A stretch of 64,000 nucleotides of DNA from Hyphomicrobium nitrativorans NL23 (GCF_000503895.1 NC_022997.1:2979821-3043820); one strand, 5' to 3'. Shown: positions 36,898-45,955, numbered from the stretch's first letter. Translations and numbers: made by a program. The notes: generated by a model not told the origin, from the sequence alone.

Positions 36898-37511
36898 CAC
36901 GGCAGCCCTCGCGGGACGCCGGGCAGATCGGTCCACAGGTTCTTCGGCGCGTCTTCCGGAACCTCCTCCGCCTCACCTTCATAGCCTGGGAAGTCGCGCA
37001 CCAGACGCATGGCGACGTCGAGATTGTGCTTGATGTCCCAGCTGGACGGATCCAGGCGGAGGGCCAGGCGATATTCGTCCTTGGCAAGCTGCGTCAGCGG
37101 GATGGCGCGCGCGGGATCGCCTTTCTCGATGGCGGAGACGGCATCGCGCACGCGGGCGTTGGCATGGTTGTAGAGCAGGCGCGCGCGGAGACTCGGGTCG
37201 GTCATTCGCGATCCGCCGAGATCCAAGAGCGTCTGCGCTTCCTCGCGGCGCTCCCGGTACAGAAGATAGCGGGAGCGCGCGAAGATCACTTCGTCGGAGG
37301 CGGTGGTGTAATCGATTTCGATATCGTCTCCGGCGGCCAGCGCGGCAATGGTCACGTTGTCCTGGTTGACCCGATAAACGTTCCACGTCAGCACGCCGAG
37401 AGCGATGACGGAGACCGTGAGACCCGCCGTCAGAAGAATGGTGCGCACTTTACGGAAACCACGCAGCGCACTGCAGGCCAAGCGTTTCAGGGCGCTCTCT
37501 TTCTGTTCCAT
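36897..37511 (-). CDS. mxaK: MxaK, methanol dehydrogenase maturation protein
   Basis: 204-residue protein with a single N-terminal membrane helix (TILLTAGLTVSVIALGVLTW) and a mostly helical TPR-like periplasmic domain (LLYNHANARVRDAVSAIEKG, LTQLAKDEYRLALRLDPSSW). It sits between the two VWA genes mxaC and mxaL, the conserved mxaC-K-L order. The role is inferred from family knowledge: it belongs to the calcium-insertion group of mxa genes. It ends with Pro-rich GVPRGLP. Confidence 0.85.
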   Translation of the reverse strand: MEQKESALKRLACSALRGFRKVRTILLTAGLTVSVIALGVLTWNVYRVNQDNVTIAALAAGDDIEIDYTTASDEVIFARSRYLLYRERREEAQTLLDLGGSRMTDPSLRARLLYNHANARVRDAVSAIEKGDPARAIPLTQLAKDEYRLALRLDPSSWDIKHNLDVAMRLVRDFPGYEGEAEEVPEDAPKNLWTDLPGVPRGLP

Positions 37512-37513
37512 GC

Positions 37514-38524
37514 TCAGATGGCCTCCCGCTCTCTTGCCGGCACGAGCCTCACTTCAGCCAGGCGCGCGGCGATCAGCACGAGCATCGCTGCGAGCGCGAC
37601 GCCGAACGCGCGCGGCTTCAGATCCTCGTGCGGAATTCGCTCGACATACGTGATGGGATTGCGTTCGAGCGTCGCGATCTCGTCGATCGCCTCTTCCACG
37701 GCTTGGGGACTCTCGGCCTCGAACGCCCGGTATGCCTTGACGTCCAGCGACTTGAAGAAAATGTCGAGATGACGCTCCGGGAGCGCCTGGGGCGTGTCGC
37801 GCTGCCCCGGCTCGGGCTTGGCATCGATGCCAGGCGTGCCCTGCGTGCGCATGAACAGCCAGTAAAGATTGATGGGCCGCCGCGCGAAGGCCTTGCGCAG
37901 CAGTTCCTGCACCTCTCGGTCGATGACGGCGGCGCCGTCCGACACGAGCACAATCGCGCGCGCGGCGGGCGAGGGGTCGGCCTCCTGGATGTCGAGCGCG
38001 AGCGCAAGGCCACGTCCCACATTCGTGAAGGCAAGCCCCGGACGGTTGATCGCGTCGATGGCGGCCAGGATCGCTTCCTTGTGATCGGTCATCGGCAGCA
38101 CGTGCATGGGCGATGTCGAAAACGCCGCGACGCCGATCAGGTCGTGATCGCGTTCGAGCACGAAGTCGCGCAGCAGGCGACGCGCAGCCGCGGACTTGCT
38201 CTCCTCTCCGCCCTCGGGCGGGCGGCCGGCGAAGTTGTTGTCCATGCTCGACGAACGGTCGATGAGGAGGACGATATGCGCGCCCTCGCCTGTCTTCTCG
38301 ACGGTCTGTCCCAGCCGGTGGATGCCGCCGATTCCGAGGATCAACGCCGCAATCGCGATGGCGCCGGCAAGACGCAAGATCCAATTCAATATCGAGGAGA
38401 GCGGATCGGCCTCCATGGTGTCGATGGAGGGATAGCTTTCCGGCCGGTTTGCCGACAACACGAGCGGCAGCAGCGCCAGCGGCAGCAGGGCAAGCACCCA
38501 GGGCGTGGCGAGCGCGATGTTCAT
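37514..38524 (-). CDS. mxaC: MxaC, VWA-domain methanol dehydrogenase maturation protein
   Basis: 336-residue protein. Two N-terminal membrane helices (TPWVLALLPLALLPLVLS and LAGAIAIAALILGIGGI) precede a VWA domain with MIDAS DRSSSM (89-94), VLVSDGAAVID and a C-terminal helix (ALAAMLVLIAARLAEV). This BatA/BatB-like architecture fits MxaC. The start overlaps the end of mxaA by 4 bp (ATGA). Required with MxaA/K/L for calcium-active enzyme in characterised methylotrophs. Confidence 0.88.
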   Translation of the reverse strand: MNIALATPWVLALLPLALLPLVLSANRPESYPSIDTMEADPLSSILNWILRLAGAIAIAALILGIGGIHRLGQTVEKTGEGAHIVLLIDRSSSMDNNFAGRPPEGGEESKSAAARRLLRDFVLERDHDLIGVAAFSTSPMHVLPMTDHKEAILAAIDAINRPGLAFTNVGRGLALALDIQEADPSPAARAIVLVSDGAAVIDREVQELLRKAFARRPINLYWLFMRTQGTPGIDAKPEPGQRDTPQALPERHLDIFFKSLDVKAYRAFEAESPQAVEEAIDEIATLERNPITYVERIPHEDLKPRAFGVALAAMLVLIAARLAEVRLVPAREREAI

Positions 38525-39432
38525 CGGGCCGCTCTCTCCTGCTGGGCGAGTGTGGACGCCAGCGCGCGCAGCTCCGACGGCGGCAGGCCCATCTTCCCTT
38601 CCCGCTCGGCATCTCCGAAGAAGACGGTGCGGGATGCCGCAAAGAAGCGCTCGACATCGGCGCGGTTGGCCCCGTGCTCAGGATGCGTGACGAGGAAACG
38701 GTCGAGGTCGGACGCAAGCACGCGACGGCCCGCTGCACTGTCGAACGCCCGATGCAGTGCAAGCAGCGCGCCGCGGTAGCCTTCACCGTTCTCTGTTCCG
38801 AGCACGCGAGACACCTCGCGGGCGGCGCGCGAAAACGGACGCGCCGGACGGCGATTGAAGGGCCACCAGGCAAGGTCACGCGCGAGGAGGATCAGGAACA
38901 GCGCGGCAAGGCCGGCCGCTGCGAGAGCAGCGGTGCGGAGCGCGCCCGACCGGCGCTTATCAGGCTCCGAGTCCGGCAGAAGATACCCGTCCTCGTCGTT
39001 GTACTTCTGGGGCAAGACCTCGCGCAAAGGCGACATGATGAAGCTGAAGGCGGGGATCTTGGCGTTTTCCGTGCCGTCGGCCGTGCGCACGGCAATCTCT
39101 GACGAGGGAATGACGAGGCGGCGCGTGTCGAGGGGCGTGTAGAACGTTTGGTAGGTCAGCGTGAGCTTGTGGACGCGCCCGTCGCCGCGCCGCTCGGACG
39201 ACAGCTCGACGTCGCGCAATTCGAGCCAGTAGTTGAGAAGCCCCGGGCGCGGCAAGGCCGCCGGCAAGATCTCATCGTCGGGCCCGGTTTCGATCTCGGC
39301 CGTGCGGGTGATGGTATCGCCGATGAAATACCCCATGGCGCGCGTCTCGTGCATGACGACGCCGCGCACTTCCGCGGCAGCGCTCTCAAAAACGCTTGCG
39401 ATGAGAAGAACGGCGAGGGCTGCCCGCAACAT
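38521..39432 (-). CDS. mxaA: MxaA, methanol dehydrogenase maturation protein
   Basis: 303-residue protein with an N-terminal signal sequence (MLRAALAVLLIASVFESAAA) and a periplasmic beta-rich domain (YFIGDTITRTAEIETG, LTLTYQTFYTPLDTRRLVIP). One transmembrane helix follows (LRTAALAAAGLAALFLILLA), then a cytoplasmic helical tail (YRGALLALHRAFDSAAG). This matches the MxaA layout. It lies between mxaS (3 bp gap) and mxaC (4 bp overlap). Needed for calcium incorporation in known systems. Confidence 0.87.
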   Translation of the reverse strand: MLRAALAVLLIASVFESAAAEVRGVVMHETRAMGYFIGDTITRTAEIETGPDDEILPAALPRPGLLNYWLELRDVELSSERRGDGRVHKLTLTYQTFYTPLDTRRLVIPSSEIAVRTADGTENAKIPAFSFIMSPLREVLPQKYNDEDGYLLPDSEPDKRRSGALRTAALAAAGLAALFLILLARDLAWWPFNRRPARPFSRAAREVSRVLGTENGEGYRGALLALHRAFDSAAGRRVLASDLDRFLVTHPEHGANRADVERFFAASRTVFFGDAEREGKMGLPPSELRALASTLAQQERAAR

Positions 39433-39435
39433 CGT

Positions 39436-40308
39436 TTACGCTCCCGTAGCCAAGTGGGCGCCGAGGCGATCCCAGCGGATCCGATCCGTAATCTCGAACG
39501 GCTGGCGGCCGTAGCGCGCAGCCAGGGACTGGAAAAAAGACCGGCGGGCCTCGATCCTCCTTTGCCACTCGGCCTTCAAAGAAGGCCGCATGGCTACGAG
39601 GCGTCGCCGGCCAGTTTCGAGATCGGAGATTTCCATAAGCCCCCAGGACGGCAAGTCAGCGCTTTCGCGCGAGTCGACCAGACGGATCGGGAGCACGTCG
39701 TGCGCCGCAAGCGCCTCGAAAAGCGCTTCGAGCTCTGCCTCCGGCAACAGGAAGTCGGAGACCACAATCACGAGATTGCGCTTCTGGCCCACTTTCCGGG
39801 CTGCCTCGACCAGACCGGAGGCGCTGCGCGCTTCAGGGGTGAAGGCGCGGAGCGCGGCCACCATCTCCGCTTCGCCCGCCCGCGAGCGTGTGGGCGGCGA
39901 CCCGAGTTCATCCCTCACCGCCTCGTCGGCCGCATAGAGCGCGAACGTATCGCCCGCGCGGCGAACCGCCGTTGCGAACACCTCGGCCAGTTCGGCGGCG
40001 ATCGCCATCTTGCGCGCGCGTCCTTCGAAGCCCATCGAGCCCGAAACGTCGAGCAGCATCGTCACGCCGATCTGGCTCTTCTCTTCGAAGCGCCGCACGT
40101 GGAGCGCCTCGAACGGATCGCGCAGGCTCTGGCGCAGATCGATACGGCGCGGGTCCGGATATTCGGTCAGCGAGACAAGGTCGCGGAACATGCCGCCCGC
40201 GCCCCATTGCGAGCTGCGGTGCATCCCCTGGCGCAGCGCGCGGCTTCGCCAGACGATCCTGTACGGCAGATCGACGGGGACAGCAGCGTTCATCGAACTC
40301 GCGCTCAT
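39436..40308 (-). CDS. mxaS: MxaS, DUF58-family protein
   Basis: 290-residue soluble protein of the DUF58 family, a degenerate VWA fold. The family pattern is LVSLTEYPDPRRIDLRQS followed by TMLLDVSGSMGFEGRARK, whose DVSGSM retains a MIDAS-like sequence. DUF58 proteins normally pair with MoxR ATPases, and mxaR is directly upstream with a 10-bp gap. It presumably supports assembly of the dehydrogenase. Start at 40308; an in-frame ATG at 40293 is an alternative. Confidence 0.88.
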   Translation of the reverse strand: MSASSMNAAVPVDLPYRIVWRSRALRQGMHRSSQWGAGGMFRDLVSLTEYPDPRRIDLRQSLRDPFEALHVRRFEEKSQIGVTMLLDVSGSMGFEGRARKMAIAAELAEVFATAVRRAGDTFALYAADEAVRDELGSPPTRSRAGEAEMVAALRAFTPEARSASGLVEAARKVGQKRNLVIVVSDFLLPEAELEALFEALAAHDVLPIRLVDSRESADLPSWGLMEISDLETGRRRLVAMRPSLKAEWQRRIEARRSFFQSLAARYGRQPFEITDRIRWDRLGAHLATGA

Positions 40309-40318
40309 CGGACGCGTC

Positions 40319-41368
40319 TCACGGGACAGGAACCGTCGCGAACAGCCTGTCGATCAGTTCGCGAGCGATGGTTTCGCGGCGCATCTCGTAAACAGGCTCG
40401 AAGAAGATGCGGTGCGCCATCGTCTCGAAGAAGACAGCGCGGACATCCTCGGGCACTGCGATTTCACGCCCATCGAGCCACGCTGCAACGCGGGCCGCAC
40501 GAACGAGGTAGGAGAGGCCGCGCGGGCTCGCGCCGGCAGAGACCAGGCGAGACGTATCGACGCCGGGAATTTCGATCCCCGCGTCTCCCGGCTTGCGCAC
40601 CGCCTGCCACAGATCGAGCACGTAGCGTTCGAGCGCCTCGCTCGTCTTGACGCGGCTCTGAATGGCGCTGCCGATGTCATTCAACTCGTCATAAGGAAGG
40701 ATGCCTTCCGCCAACGAGTCGATCAGCCGATCCGTATCGTGAAAGCGGGTATCGAACGCGAGGCCCCGGCGCGTCGCGGCGTCGGCCGGCGTTTCGATGG
40801 CGATTTCCATGAGAAAGCGATCGCGGGCGGCTGCCGGAAGCTCGAACGTCTCCTCGCGCTCGACGCGGTTGCGGTCGGCGAAGACGGTGAGGTGGGGGAA
40901 GCGGAACTCGCGGTTGAACGCGGTGACGGTACGCTCCGCCATCAGGCGGAGAAGCAGCGAATGCACCTGCGGACGGGCGCGGTTGATCTCGTTGAAGAAG
41001 AAGATGGCGAGGTTTTCGCCCGCGCGGAGCACAGGGCCTTCGTCCACGCGGGGACGGCCATCCTCAGCAAGATAGGTGTGGTAGACGAGGTCGCCGGGCA
41101 TCAGGTCGATGGTGCCCTCGATGCGCTCGTAGGACCCGCCGACGCAGCGCGCCGCAGCGCGGAGTAACGTCGTTTTTCCGACGCCCACATCGCCTTCGAG
41201 CAGCACGTGGCCGCGGGCAAAGAGCGCGATCGTCAAGAGGCGAATGACGCGGCTTTGGCCGACGACGGCCTTGGCGACTTCCGTTTCGAACTTCTCGGCG
41301 CGGCCCCGCCATGCCGGCAAGTCGACGCGACCGGCTTCTTCGCCGGCATCGTTCTTGTTCAATTGCAT
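40319..41368 (-). CDS. mxaR: MxaR, MoxR-family AAA+ ATPase
   Basis: 349-residue AAA+ chaperone-like ATPase; MoxR proteins are named after this gene. Walker A is GDVGVGKT (59-66). The Walker B position reads IFFFNEINRA (122-131), where the usual Asp before Glu is Asn 126; the Glu is kept. Sensor/lid regions follow with FPHLTVFADRNRVEREETF. It works with MxaS and the VWA proteins in maturation of methanol dehydrogenase. The gene is preceded by three direct repeats that triplicate GAGGATCC and by a terminator-like hairpin after mxaI. Confidence 0.9.
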   Translation of the reverse strand: MQLNKNDAGEEAGRVDLPAWRGRAEKFETEVAKAVVGQSRVIRLLTIALFARGHVLLEGDVGVGKTTLLRAAARCVGGSYERIEGTIDLMPGDLVYHTYLAEDGRPRVDEGPVLRAGENLAIFFFNEINRARPQVHSLLLRLMAERTVTAFNREFRFPHLTVFADRNRVEREETFELPAAARDRFLMEIAIETPADAATRRGLAFDTRFHDTDRLIDSLAEGILPYDELNDIGSAIQSRVKTSEALERYVLDLWQAVRKPGDAGIEIPGVDTSRLVSAGASPRGLSYLVRAARVAAWLDGREIAVPEDVRAVFFETMAHRIFFEPVYEMRRETIARELIDRLFATVPVP

Positions 41369-41370
41369 TT

Positions 41371-41400
41371 GGATCCTCTTGGATCCTCATGGATCCTCGC
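41371..41400 (-). repeat. Three 10-bp direct repeats at the mxaR ribosome-binding site
   Basis: GGATCCTC occurs three times in phase every 10 bp (41371, 41381, 41391). On the mxaR strand this gives three successive GAGGATCC sequences just before the start codon, so the ribosome-binding sequence is triplicated. Confidence 0.75.
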
Positions 41401-41427
41401 GGCGCGCCGAACACCGCTTGCCAAGTT

Positions 41428-41455
41428 CAAAAGGAGGTGCGGCCGAAGCCGCACC
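41428..41455 (-). terminator. Attenuator/terminator between mxaI and mxaR
   Basis: Read on the minus strand: 8-bp stem GGTGCGGC, tetraloop TTCG, GCCGCACC, then TCCTTTT. The extra-stable TTCG loop plus a T-rich tail suggests partial termination that separates the abundant structural genes mxaFJGI from the maturation genes. Confidence 0.7.
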
Positions 41456-41535
41456 CCAAGAACCCTCGGAGAGGAAGCAGGGCACCCCTTGCAAGCGTGG
41501 CACTGCAGCCGAGGAGACTTAGACGTTCGATGCTT

Positions 41536-41826
41536 CTAGAGCTTCGAGACGTCGTAGACCCAGTTGCCGGTCTTCTTGAAGTGCTCGGCGCGCTTCGCGT
41601 TGCGGGCGGACTGATCGTCAAGAGCCTGCTGCTGCTTGGCGAGTTCCTTCGGGTCGTGCTTCGGGTCGTACTTCGAGCCAGCAACCTTGTCCGGATAACC
41701 GGGCTTCGGCTCCCAGCAGTTGCCGGGGGCCTTGCAGTTGGTGCCGTCGTAAGCAGCGGCCATGCCGGCGCCAGCGGCCAGGATCGCCGCGCTAGCGGCG
41801 AGCGTAACAAGAGCTTTGATCTTCAT
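41536..41826 (-). CDS. mxaI: Methanol dehydrogenase small (beta) subunit
   Basis: 96-residue precursor with a signal peptide (MKIKALVTLAASAAILAAG, cleavage after MAAA). The mature part, YDGTNCKAPGNCWEPKPGYP then AGSKYDPKHDPKEL, is the highly conserved MxaI sequence with its Cys pair and Lys-rich helix. It wraps the MxaF subunit in the periplasmic alpha2beta2 enzyme. Only the calcium-type enzyme has this subunit; XoxF enzymes lack it. GGAGG precedes the start. Confidence 0.97.
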   Translation of the reverse strand: MKIKALVTLAASAAILAAGAGMAAAYDGTNCKAPGNCWEPKPGYPDKVAGSKYDPKHDPKELAKQQQALDDQSARNAKRAEHFKKTGNWVYDVSKL

Positions 41827-41923
41827 GGGTCAGTTTTCCTCCAATCAGCGTCTTCCAATCTCAGGCGGTTTGTCCGCCCTTGCACCGCACGCTCCCGGAG
41901 CACCTCGAAAGGCGCGTGCCCGA

Positions 41924-42511
41924 TTAGTTTGCGGATACCTTGCACTCGCCCTCGAACGCTTTTTCGCCAAGGGCTTCGTGTTCCTTGATATCGAACGGCT
42001 TGTAGTTCGCCTTCTGCTCGTCGCTGAGCCAGCCCGCCTCGGACGGATCTGCCTCTGCATAGAGATGGCGGATCCACGCAATCAGACGGAGCTGCTCGTC
42101 GAGCGGCGTGTGGGCGTGCGGGCCCATCATGCCCTGGGCGCCTCCGAAGATCGTTTCGAACAAGCCCTTGTCCGTCTTGTTCTTCGGATAGGTCCAGTAA
42201 TCGTCGTTGAGGCCGGGGCCTAGCTTGCCTTCCGCAACGTGCCCGTGACAGCCGGAGCACCCCACGAGGTAGGCCTCTTCGCCCGCCTTCAGACATGCCT
42301 TCTGCTCGGTGTAAAGGTTCTGGCCTGTCTCCAGGAAGTGCTTCACCGCCTCGGTGTCGCGCCCTTCCTCGGGTGCCTTTTCAAGAACCTTCAGATCCTC
42401 GCCGGTGACCGTATGGCGAAAGCTCAAACCCTGAGCCATTGCACTTCCGAACACGCCACCCAGCACCAACGCCGCGGCGGCAAACACAACACTGCTCTTT
42501 ATCGTTCTCAT
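41924..42511 (-). CDS. mxaG: Cytochrome cL, electron acceptor of methanol dehydrogenase
   Basis: 195-residue periplasmic c-type cytochrome. It has a signal peptide (start 42511; cleavage after SAMAQ), one haem site CSGCH (Cys 85, Cys 88, His 89), and the MMGPHAHTPLDEQLRLIAWI segment (128-147), which provides Met and the conserved helix. It receives electrons directly from MxaF. The gene order mxaJ-mxaG-mxaI is the standard one. A longer frame extends upstream but the signal peptide fixes the start. Confidence 0.95.
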   Translation of the reverse strand: MRTIKSSVVFAAAALVLGGVFGSAMAQGLSFRHTVTGEDLKVLEKAPEEGRDTEAVKHFLETGQNLYTEQKACLKAGEEAYLVGCSGCHGHVAEGKLGPGLNDDYWTYPKNKTDKGLFETIFGGAQGMMGPHAHTPLDEQLRLIAWIRHLYAEADPSEAGWLSDEQKANYKPFDIKEHEALGEKAFEGECKVSAN

Positions 42512-42597
42512 TCTCTCGTCGCACCGTTTATCGTCGTTTTCGGTTGAACTCGGCAGACTGAAGAAGCGGAGACCCACGCGGATCCACTTCTCTCGCC

Positions 42598-43473
42598 TCA
42601 CGAGCGCGGCAGCCCCGTTACGAGCGGAATGCCCTCGTCCTTCAAGATTTCCTCGATCTGCGGCTTGGCTTTCTCCAGCGCGAGATTCACCGCCGAGAGA
42701 AGTGCCGTGTCGTCCTTGCGGACCCCCACAGACTGATCGAAGTGATGCGGGACCTTCTCACCGTCGCTACGGACGTTGTCGTCCGGAATGACGGTGAGTT
42801 CGACTTGCTCGGACGCCTTCACGTAACGTGCGACGTCGGGAGCGAAGTTGATTGCGACATCCGCCGTTCCATTGACGACTTCGTTCACCATCCTCTGCGG
42901 CGGGATACGCGTGAAGCGGTTACGCCGGTCCTGGAAGTTGGTCAGCGAATGCATGTAGTTGAAGTGCTCGCGGAAGAGCCCGATCTTCTCCAGCATCACC
43001 TGCGCGGGCGTTCCCGGCGTGAAGCCGATTTTTCCGGCCTTGGCGAGATCGGGACTATTCCAGTCCTTGATGTCGAGCTTGGAATCTTTGCGCTGAATGA
43101 AGACGTAGGGGGCGCGGTAGTAGGGCTTCGATGTCAGAACACGGTCGTCGCCCGTATCGAGGCCCATGACCACGTCGCACATCTTCATTTCGAGCTGGTC
43201 GCGGACGATGTAGATCGCGGGCTTCGAGAACCACACGAACTGCACTTCACGACCCATGGCGTCGGCGAGAACTTCGGCAATCTTGTTCTCAAAGCCGGAA
43301 CGGTCGCGATTGGAATAGGGAAGCTCATCGGCCGCGGCACAGATGCGCAGCTTGTTGCTTTGATTTTCGCCGTCGTCAGCCATCGCCGGCGCGGCAAGAA
43401 CACCAACTGCAAGGAGAGGCGCGCAGAGGGCGGACTTGAATCCGAAGAAGCGGGAGGATGCGTAACGCTTCAT
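42598..43473 (-). CDS. mxaJ: MxaJ, periplasmic solute-binding-like accessory protein
   Basis: 291-residue precursor with a signal peptide (cleaved after APAMA). It has a type II periplasmic binding fold: LRICAAADELPYSNRDRSGF at the start, MCDVVMGLDTGDDRVLTSKP, then WNSPDLAKAGKIGFTPGTPA. MxaJ is essential for assembly of active methanol dehydrogenase and always follows mxaF. AAGGTGA lies before the ATG at 43473; the frame is open upstream but without signal-peptide character. Confidence 0.93.
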   Translation of the reverse strand: MKRYASSRFFGFKSALCAPLLAVGVLAAPAMADDGENQSNKLRICAAADELPYSNRDRSGFENKIAEVLADAMGREVQFVWFSKPAIYIVRDQLEMKMCDVVMGLDTGDDRVLTSKPYYRAPYVFIQRKDSKLDIKDWNSPDLAKAGKIGFTPGTPAQVMLEKIGLFREHFNYMHSLTNFQDRRNRFTRIPPQRMVNEVVNGTADVAINFAPDVARYVKASEQVELTVIPDDNVRSDGEKVPHHFDQSVGVRKDDTALLSAVNLALEKAKPQIEEILKDEGIPLVTGLPRS

Positions 43474-43681
43474 TACTGTCACCTTAGGTTTTCCTCTTGT
43501 GTGCCGATCTGATCTTTCGCAGGTCCGATCGTTTGGCCTCGCCGTCTCTTCGCGCAGCGGATGGTCTCCGGCTTTGCGTTGCGGCTTTTGCCCCTCATGT
43601 CGATCCATTGCCGAGCCCGCCCTTCTCAAGGTGGCGCCTGCACATGAACCTCATGCTTGTTTTCGATTGTTTGGGCAGCTC

Positions 43682-43709
43682 CGCCGCAGCGCCATTCAGC
43701 GCTGCGGCG
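43682..43709 (-). terminator. Stem-loop in the mxaF-mxaJ gap
   Basis: 11-bp perfect stem CGCCGCAGCGC / GCGCTGCGGCG with a 6-nt loop, 16 bases after the mxaF stop on the coding strand. It has no T-tract. It may protect the mxaF message 3' end or partly reduce downstream transcription. Confidence 0.6.
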
Positions 43710-43724
43710 AAACCTTAGGCTGTC

Positions 43725-45608
43725 TTAGCCCTCGTACTCACCGACGTTGACGTCCTCGGAGTAGGGGTTCTTGCCATCGAGCGAGAACACCTGGAGGCCG
43801 CCACCCATCTGGGTGTAGTTCTGCAGGTTCTTGAAGGCGCCGACGGCACCAAGACCGGCGGTCGGATCCTGCAAGTCGAACACGAGGCCAACGCCCGGCC
43901 AGCCACCGACGCCATACATGATGGCGACGTACTGCGTGCCCTTGTGCTCATACGTCATCGGGTGACCGATCACGCCCGAGGGAAGCTTGTACTTCCAGAG
44001 CAGGTCGCCGGTGTCGGAGTTGCGAGCCTTGATGAAGCCATCAAGCGTTCCGTAGAACACCAGGTTGCCTGCGGTAGCCATCGTGCCACCCCAAACCGAG
44101 AAGCGCTCCATCTTCTCCCACTTGTACTCGCCAGAGATCGAGTTGTAGGCCTTGATCTGACCAAGACCCAGGTAGTTCTGGCGATCGCCCTTCGGACCCG
44201 GATACATCCACAGCGTGGCGCCGACGAAGAACTGACCCGCACGGTACGGAAGCATGAAGGGCTCCCAGTCCATGCAGATGTGGTTGATGCCCATGAAGAA
44301 GAGTTCCTTCGTGGGATCGTAGCTGTCGTGGCCCTGGTTGTGGTAACCCATGGCCGACGGGCAGATTTCCTTGCCGCGGTGGTCCATACGGGTGCCGAAC
44401 TCAGGATCGCGAACCGGAAGACCCGTCTTGAGGTCGACCTGCTTCACCCAGTTGACCGTATCGTCGAGCTTGTCAGCCGAGATGAGGTCACCGTTCTCGC
44501 GATCGAGCGTGTAGACGATGCCGTTACGATCGGGATGGGTCAGAAGCTTGCGCTTCTTGCCTTCGCGGTCCGTCTGCTCCGAAAGGATCATGACGTTCAC
44601 GCCAGCATAGTCCCACTCGTCGTGCGGGGTCTTCTGATAGCCGAAGCGGGCAAGACCCGTGTCGGCATCGCGGCCCCAGATGGTCATGGTCCACTTGTTG
44701 TCGCCAGGACGCATGGTCTCGTTCCACGGAGCCGGGTTGCCCGAGCCGTAGTGGAAGAGGTTCGTCTCAGGATCGTAAGCGTACCAACCCCAGTTGGTGC
44801 CGCCGCCGATCTTCCAGGCGTCGCCTTCCCACGTTTCCGTGCCGAGGTTCTTCTGGCCGAAGTGCGGGTTGGCATCGTTGAAGTTGTCCATCAGGCCAAC
44901 GTCGGAGTCCGGGCCGGTCGCGTAGATGCGCCAGACCTGCTCGCCGGTCTTGATGTTGTAGGCGGTCACGTGACCACGAACACCGAGCTCAGCGCCCGAC
45001 GAACCGACGATCGCCAGATCCTTGATGACATAAGGAGCCTGGGTGAGCGTCTGACCGACGGAGATGTCGCCGTTCTCGACTTTCCAATACTCTTCGCCGG
45101 TCTTGGCGTTGAGCGTCACAAGGTGACCGTCGAGCTGAGTCTTGACGATGAGGGGCGGTGCATCGCCGTCGCCCGGCCAGTAAGCCAGACCACGGTTGAC
45201 GAGGTCGCAGCAAGCAACCGAGCGAGCGGCCGGATCCTGCTTCGGCTTGTGCTGCCAGATGATGCGGCCGGGATCGTCCAGATCCAGAGCAAACGTGTTG
45301 TTCGGGAACGACGTGTGGACGTAGATCACGTTGTCTACGACCAGCGGCGTGCCCTCATGGCCGTGCAGCAGGCCGGTCGAGAACGACCATGCAGCGCGCA
45401 GGTCCTTCACGTTCTCGGTGTTGATCTGCTTGTTTTCGCTGTAATTCTGCGAGCTGTAGTTTCTGCCCGGCATAATCCATGCCTCGTTGCTCTTCGACAG
45501 CTCAACGAGCTTGTCGTTCGCAAACGTGGAGGATGCCGAACCCATGGCGACCGTAAGCGCAACGCACGACGCGCCAGCCAACAGCCCCTTACCCAGGTGC
45601 TTCATCAT
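43725..45608 (-). CDS. mxaF: Methanol dehydrogenase large subunit, calcium/PQQ type
   Basis: 627-residue periplasmic quinoprotein that oxidises methanol to formaldehyde and passes electrons to cytochrome cL. The signal peptide ends at Ala 30 (SSTFA). With that offset all known active-site residues fall in place: adjacent Cys 133-Cys 134, Glu 207, Asn 291 and catalytic Asp 333 (mature 103/104, 177, 261, 303). Residue 335 is Ala (WDYAG), whereas lanthanide XoxF enzymes have Asp there. With mxaI present this is the calcium form. W-motifs of the eight-bladed propeller are plentiful. The ATG at 45608 has GAGG eight bases upstream. Confidence 0.97.
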   Translation of the reverse strand: MMKHLGKGLLAGASCVALTVAMGSASSTFANDKLVELSKSNEAWIMPGRNYSSQNYSENKQINTENVKDLRAAWSFSTGLLHGHEGTPLVVDNVIYVHTSFPNNTFALDLDDPGRIIWQHKPKQDPAARSVACCDLVNRGLAYWPGDGDAPPLIVKTQLDGHLVTLNAKTGEEYWKVENGDISVGQTLTQAPYVIKDLAIVGSSGAELGVRGHVTAYNIKTGEQVWRIYATGPDSDVGLMDNFNDANPHFGQKNLGTETWEGDAWKIGGGTNWGWYAYDPETNLFHYGSGNPAPWNETMRPGDNKWTMTIWGRDADTGLARFGYQKTPHDEWDYAGVNVMILSEQTDREGKKRKLLTHPDRNGIVYTLDRENGDLISADKLDDTVNWVKQVDLKTGLPVRDPEFGTRMDHRGKEICPSAMGYHNQGHDSYDPTKELFFMGINHICMDWEPFMLPYRAGQFFVGATLWMYPGPKGDRQNYLGLGQIKAYNSISGEYKWEKMERFSVWGGTMATAGNLVFYGTLDGFIKARNSDTGDLLWKYKLPSGVIGHPMTYEHKGTQYVAIMYGVGGWPGVGLVFDLQDPTAGLGAVGAFKNLQNYTQMGGGLQVFSLDGKNPYSEDVNVGEYEG

Positions 45609-45778
45609 TCCCAAAACCTCGCGTTATCCATCCCAAGGCCGAGGCGGTTGCCACGCGAAGTCGCTTGGAGCGCACAGTACCTGCACGCCCCAGGGGACCG
45701 TCCCGAAGTCCGCCTCTTTCCAGTCTCGCGATGCCCTCGTGACCCACGTCCCGAGACATCGCTCACGGTCCGATCTTG

Positions 45779-45789
45779 TCCGGTCTCTA
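45779..45789 (-). promoter_or_regulatory. TAGAGACCGGA element, mxaF-proximal copy
   Basis: Read on the mxaF strand as TAGAGACCGGA. It is identical to the copy at 45859 and nearly identical to the one at 48120, all located upstream of minus-strand genes. Candidate regulator site. Confidence 0.35.
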
Positions 45790-45858
45790 AGGACTTGTTT
45801 ATCGCCACTTGAGACCATCAGATCGCACCGTGCCGCGAAGCTAGACTGCGACATTCGA

Positions 45859-45869
45859 TCCGGTCTCTA
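45859..45869 (-). promoter_or_regulatory. TAGAGACCGGA element, mxaF-distal copy
   Basis: Second copy in the mxaF upstream region, same orientation, 80 bp from the first. Confidence 0.35.
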
Positions 45870-45939
45870 GTCCAACTGGCAGACATCGGCAGGAAGAAGA
45901 TGCAAAGGCGCCGGGCGTGCACGGACAACAGGCAAAAAC

Positions 45940-45955
45940 GTAACGATGTAACGTT
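45940..45955. promoter_or_regulatory. Tandem octamer direct repeat in the mxa control region
   Basis: GTAACGAT immediately followed by GTAACGTT. Head-to-tail octamers of this kind are typical of response-regulator sites; the divergent gene pair includes a LuxR-type response regulator. Confidence 0.4.

Noticed and set aside
43725-45608. Lanthanide-dependent XoxF methanol dehydrogenase
   Set aside because: Residue 335 is Ala in WDYAG; XoxF has Asp two positions after the catalytic Asp. mxaI, which XoxF systems lack, is present.
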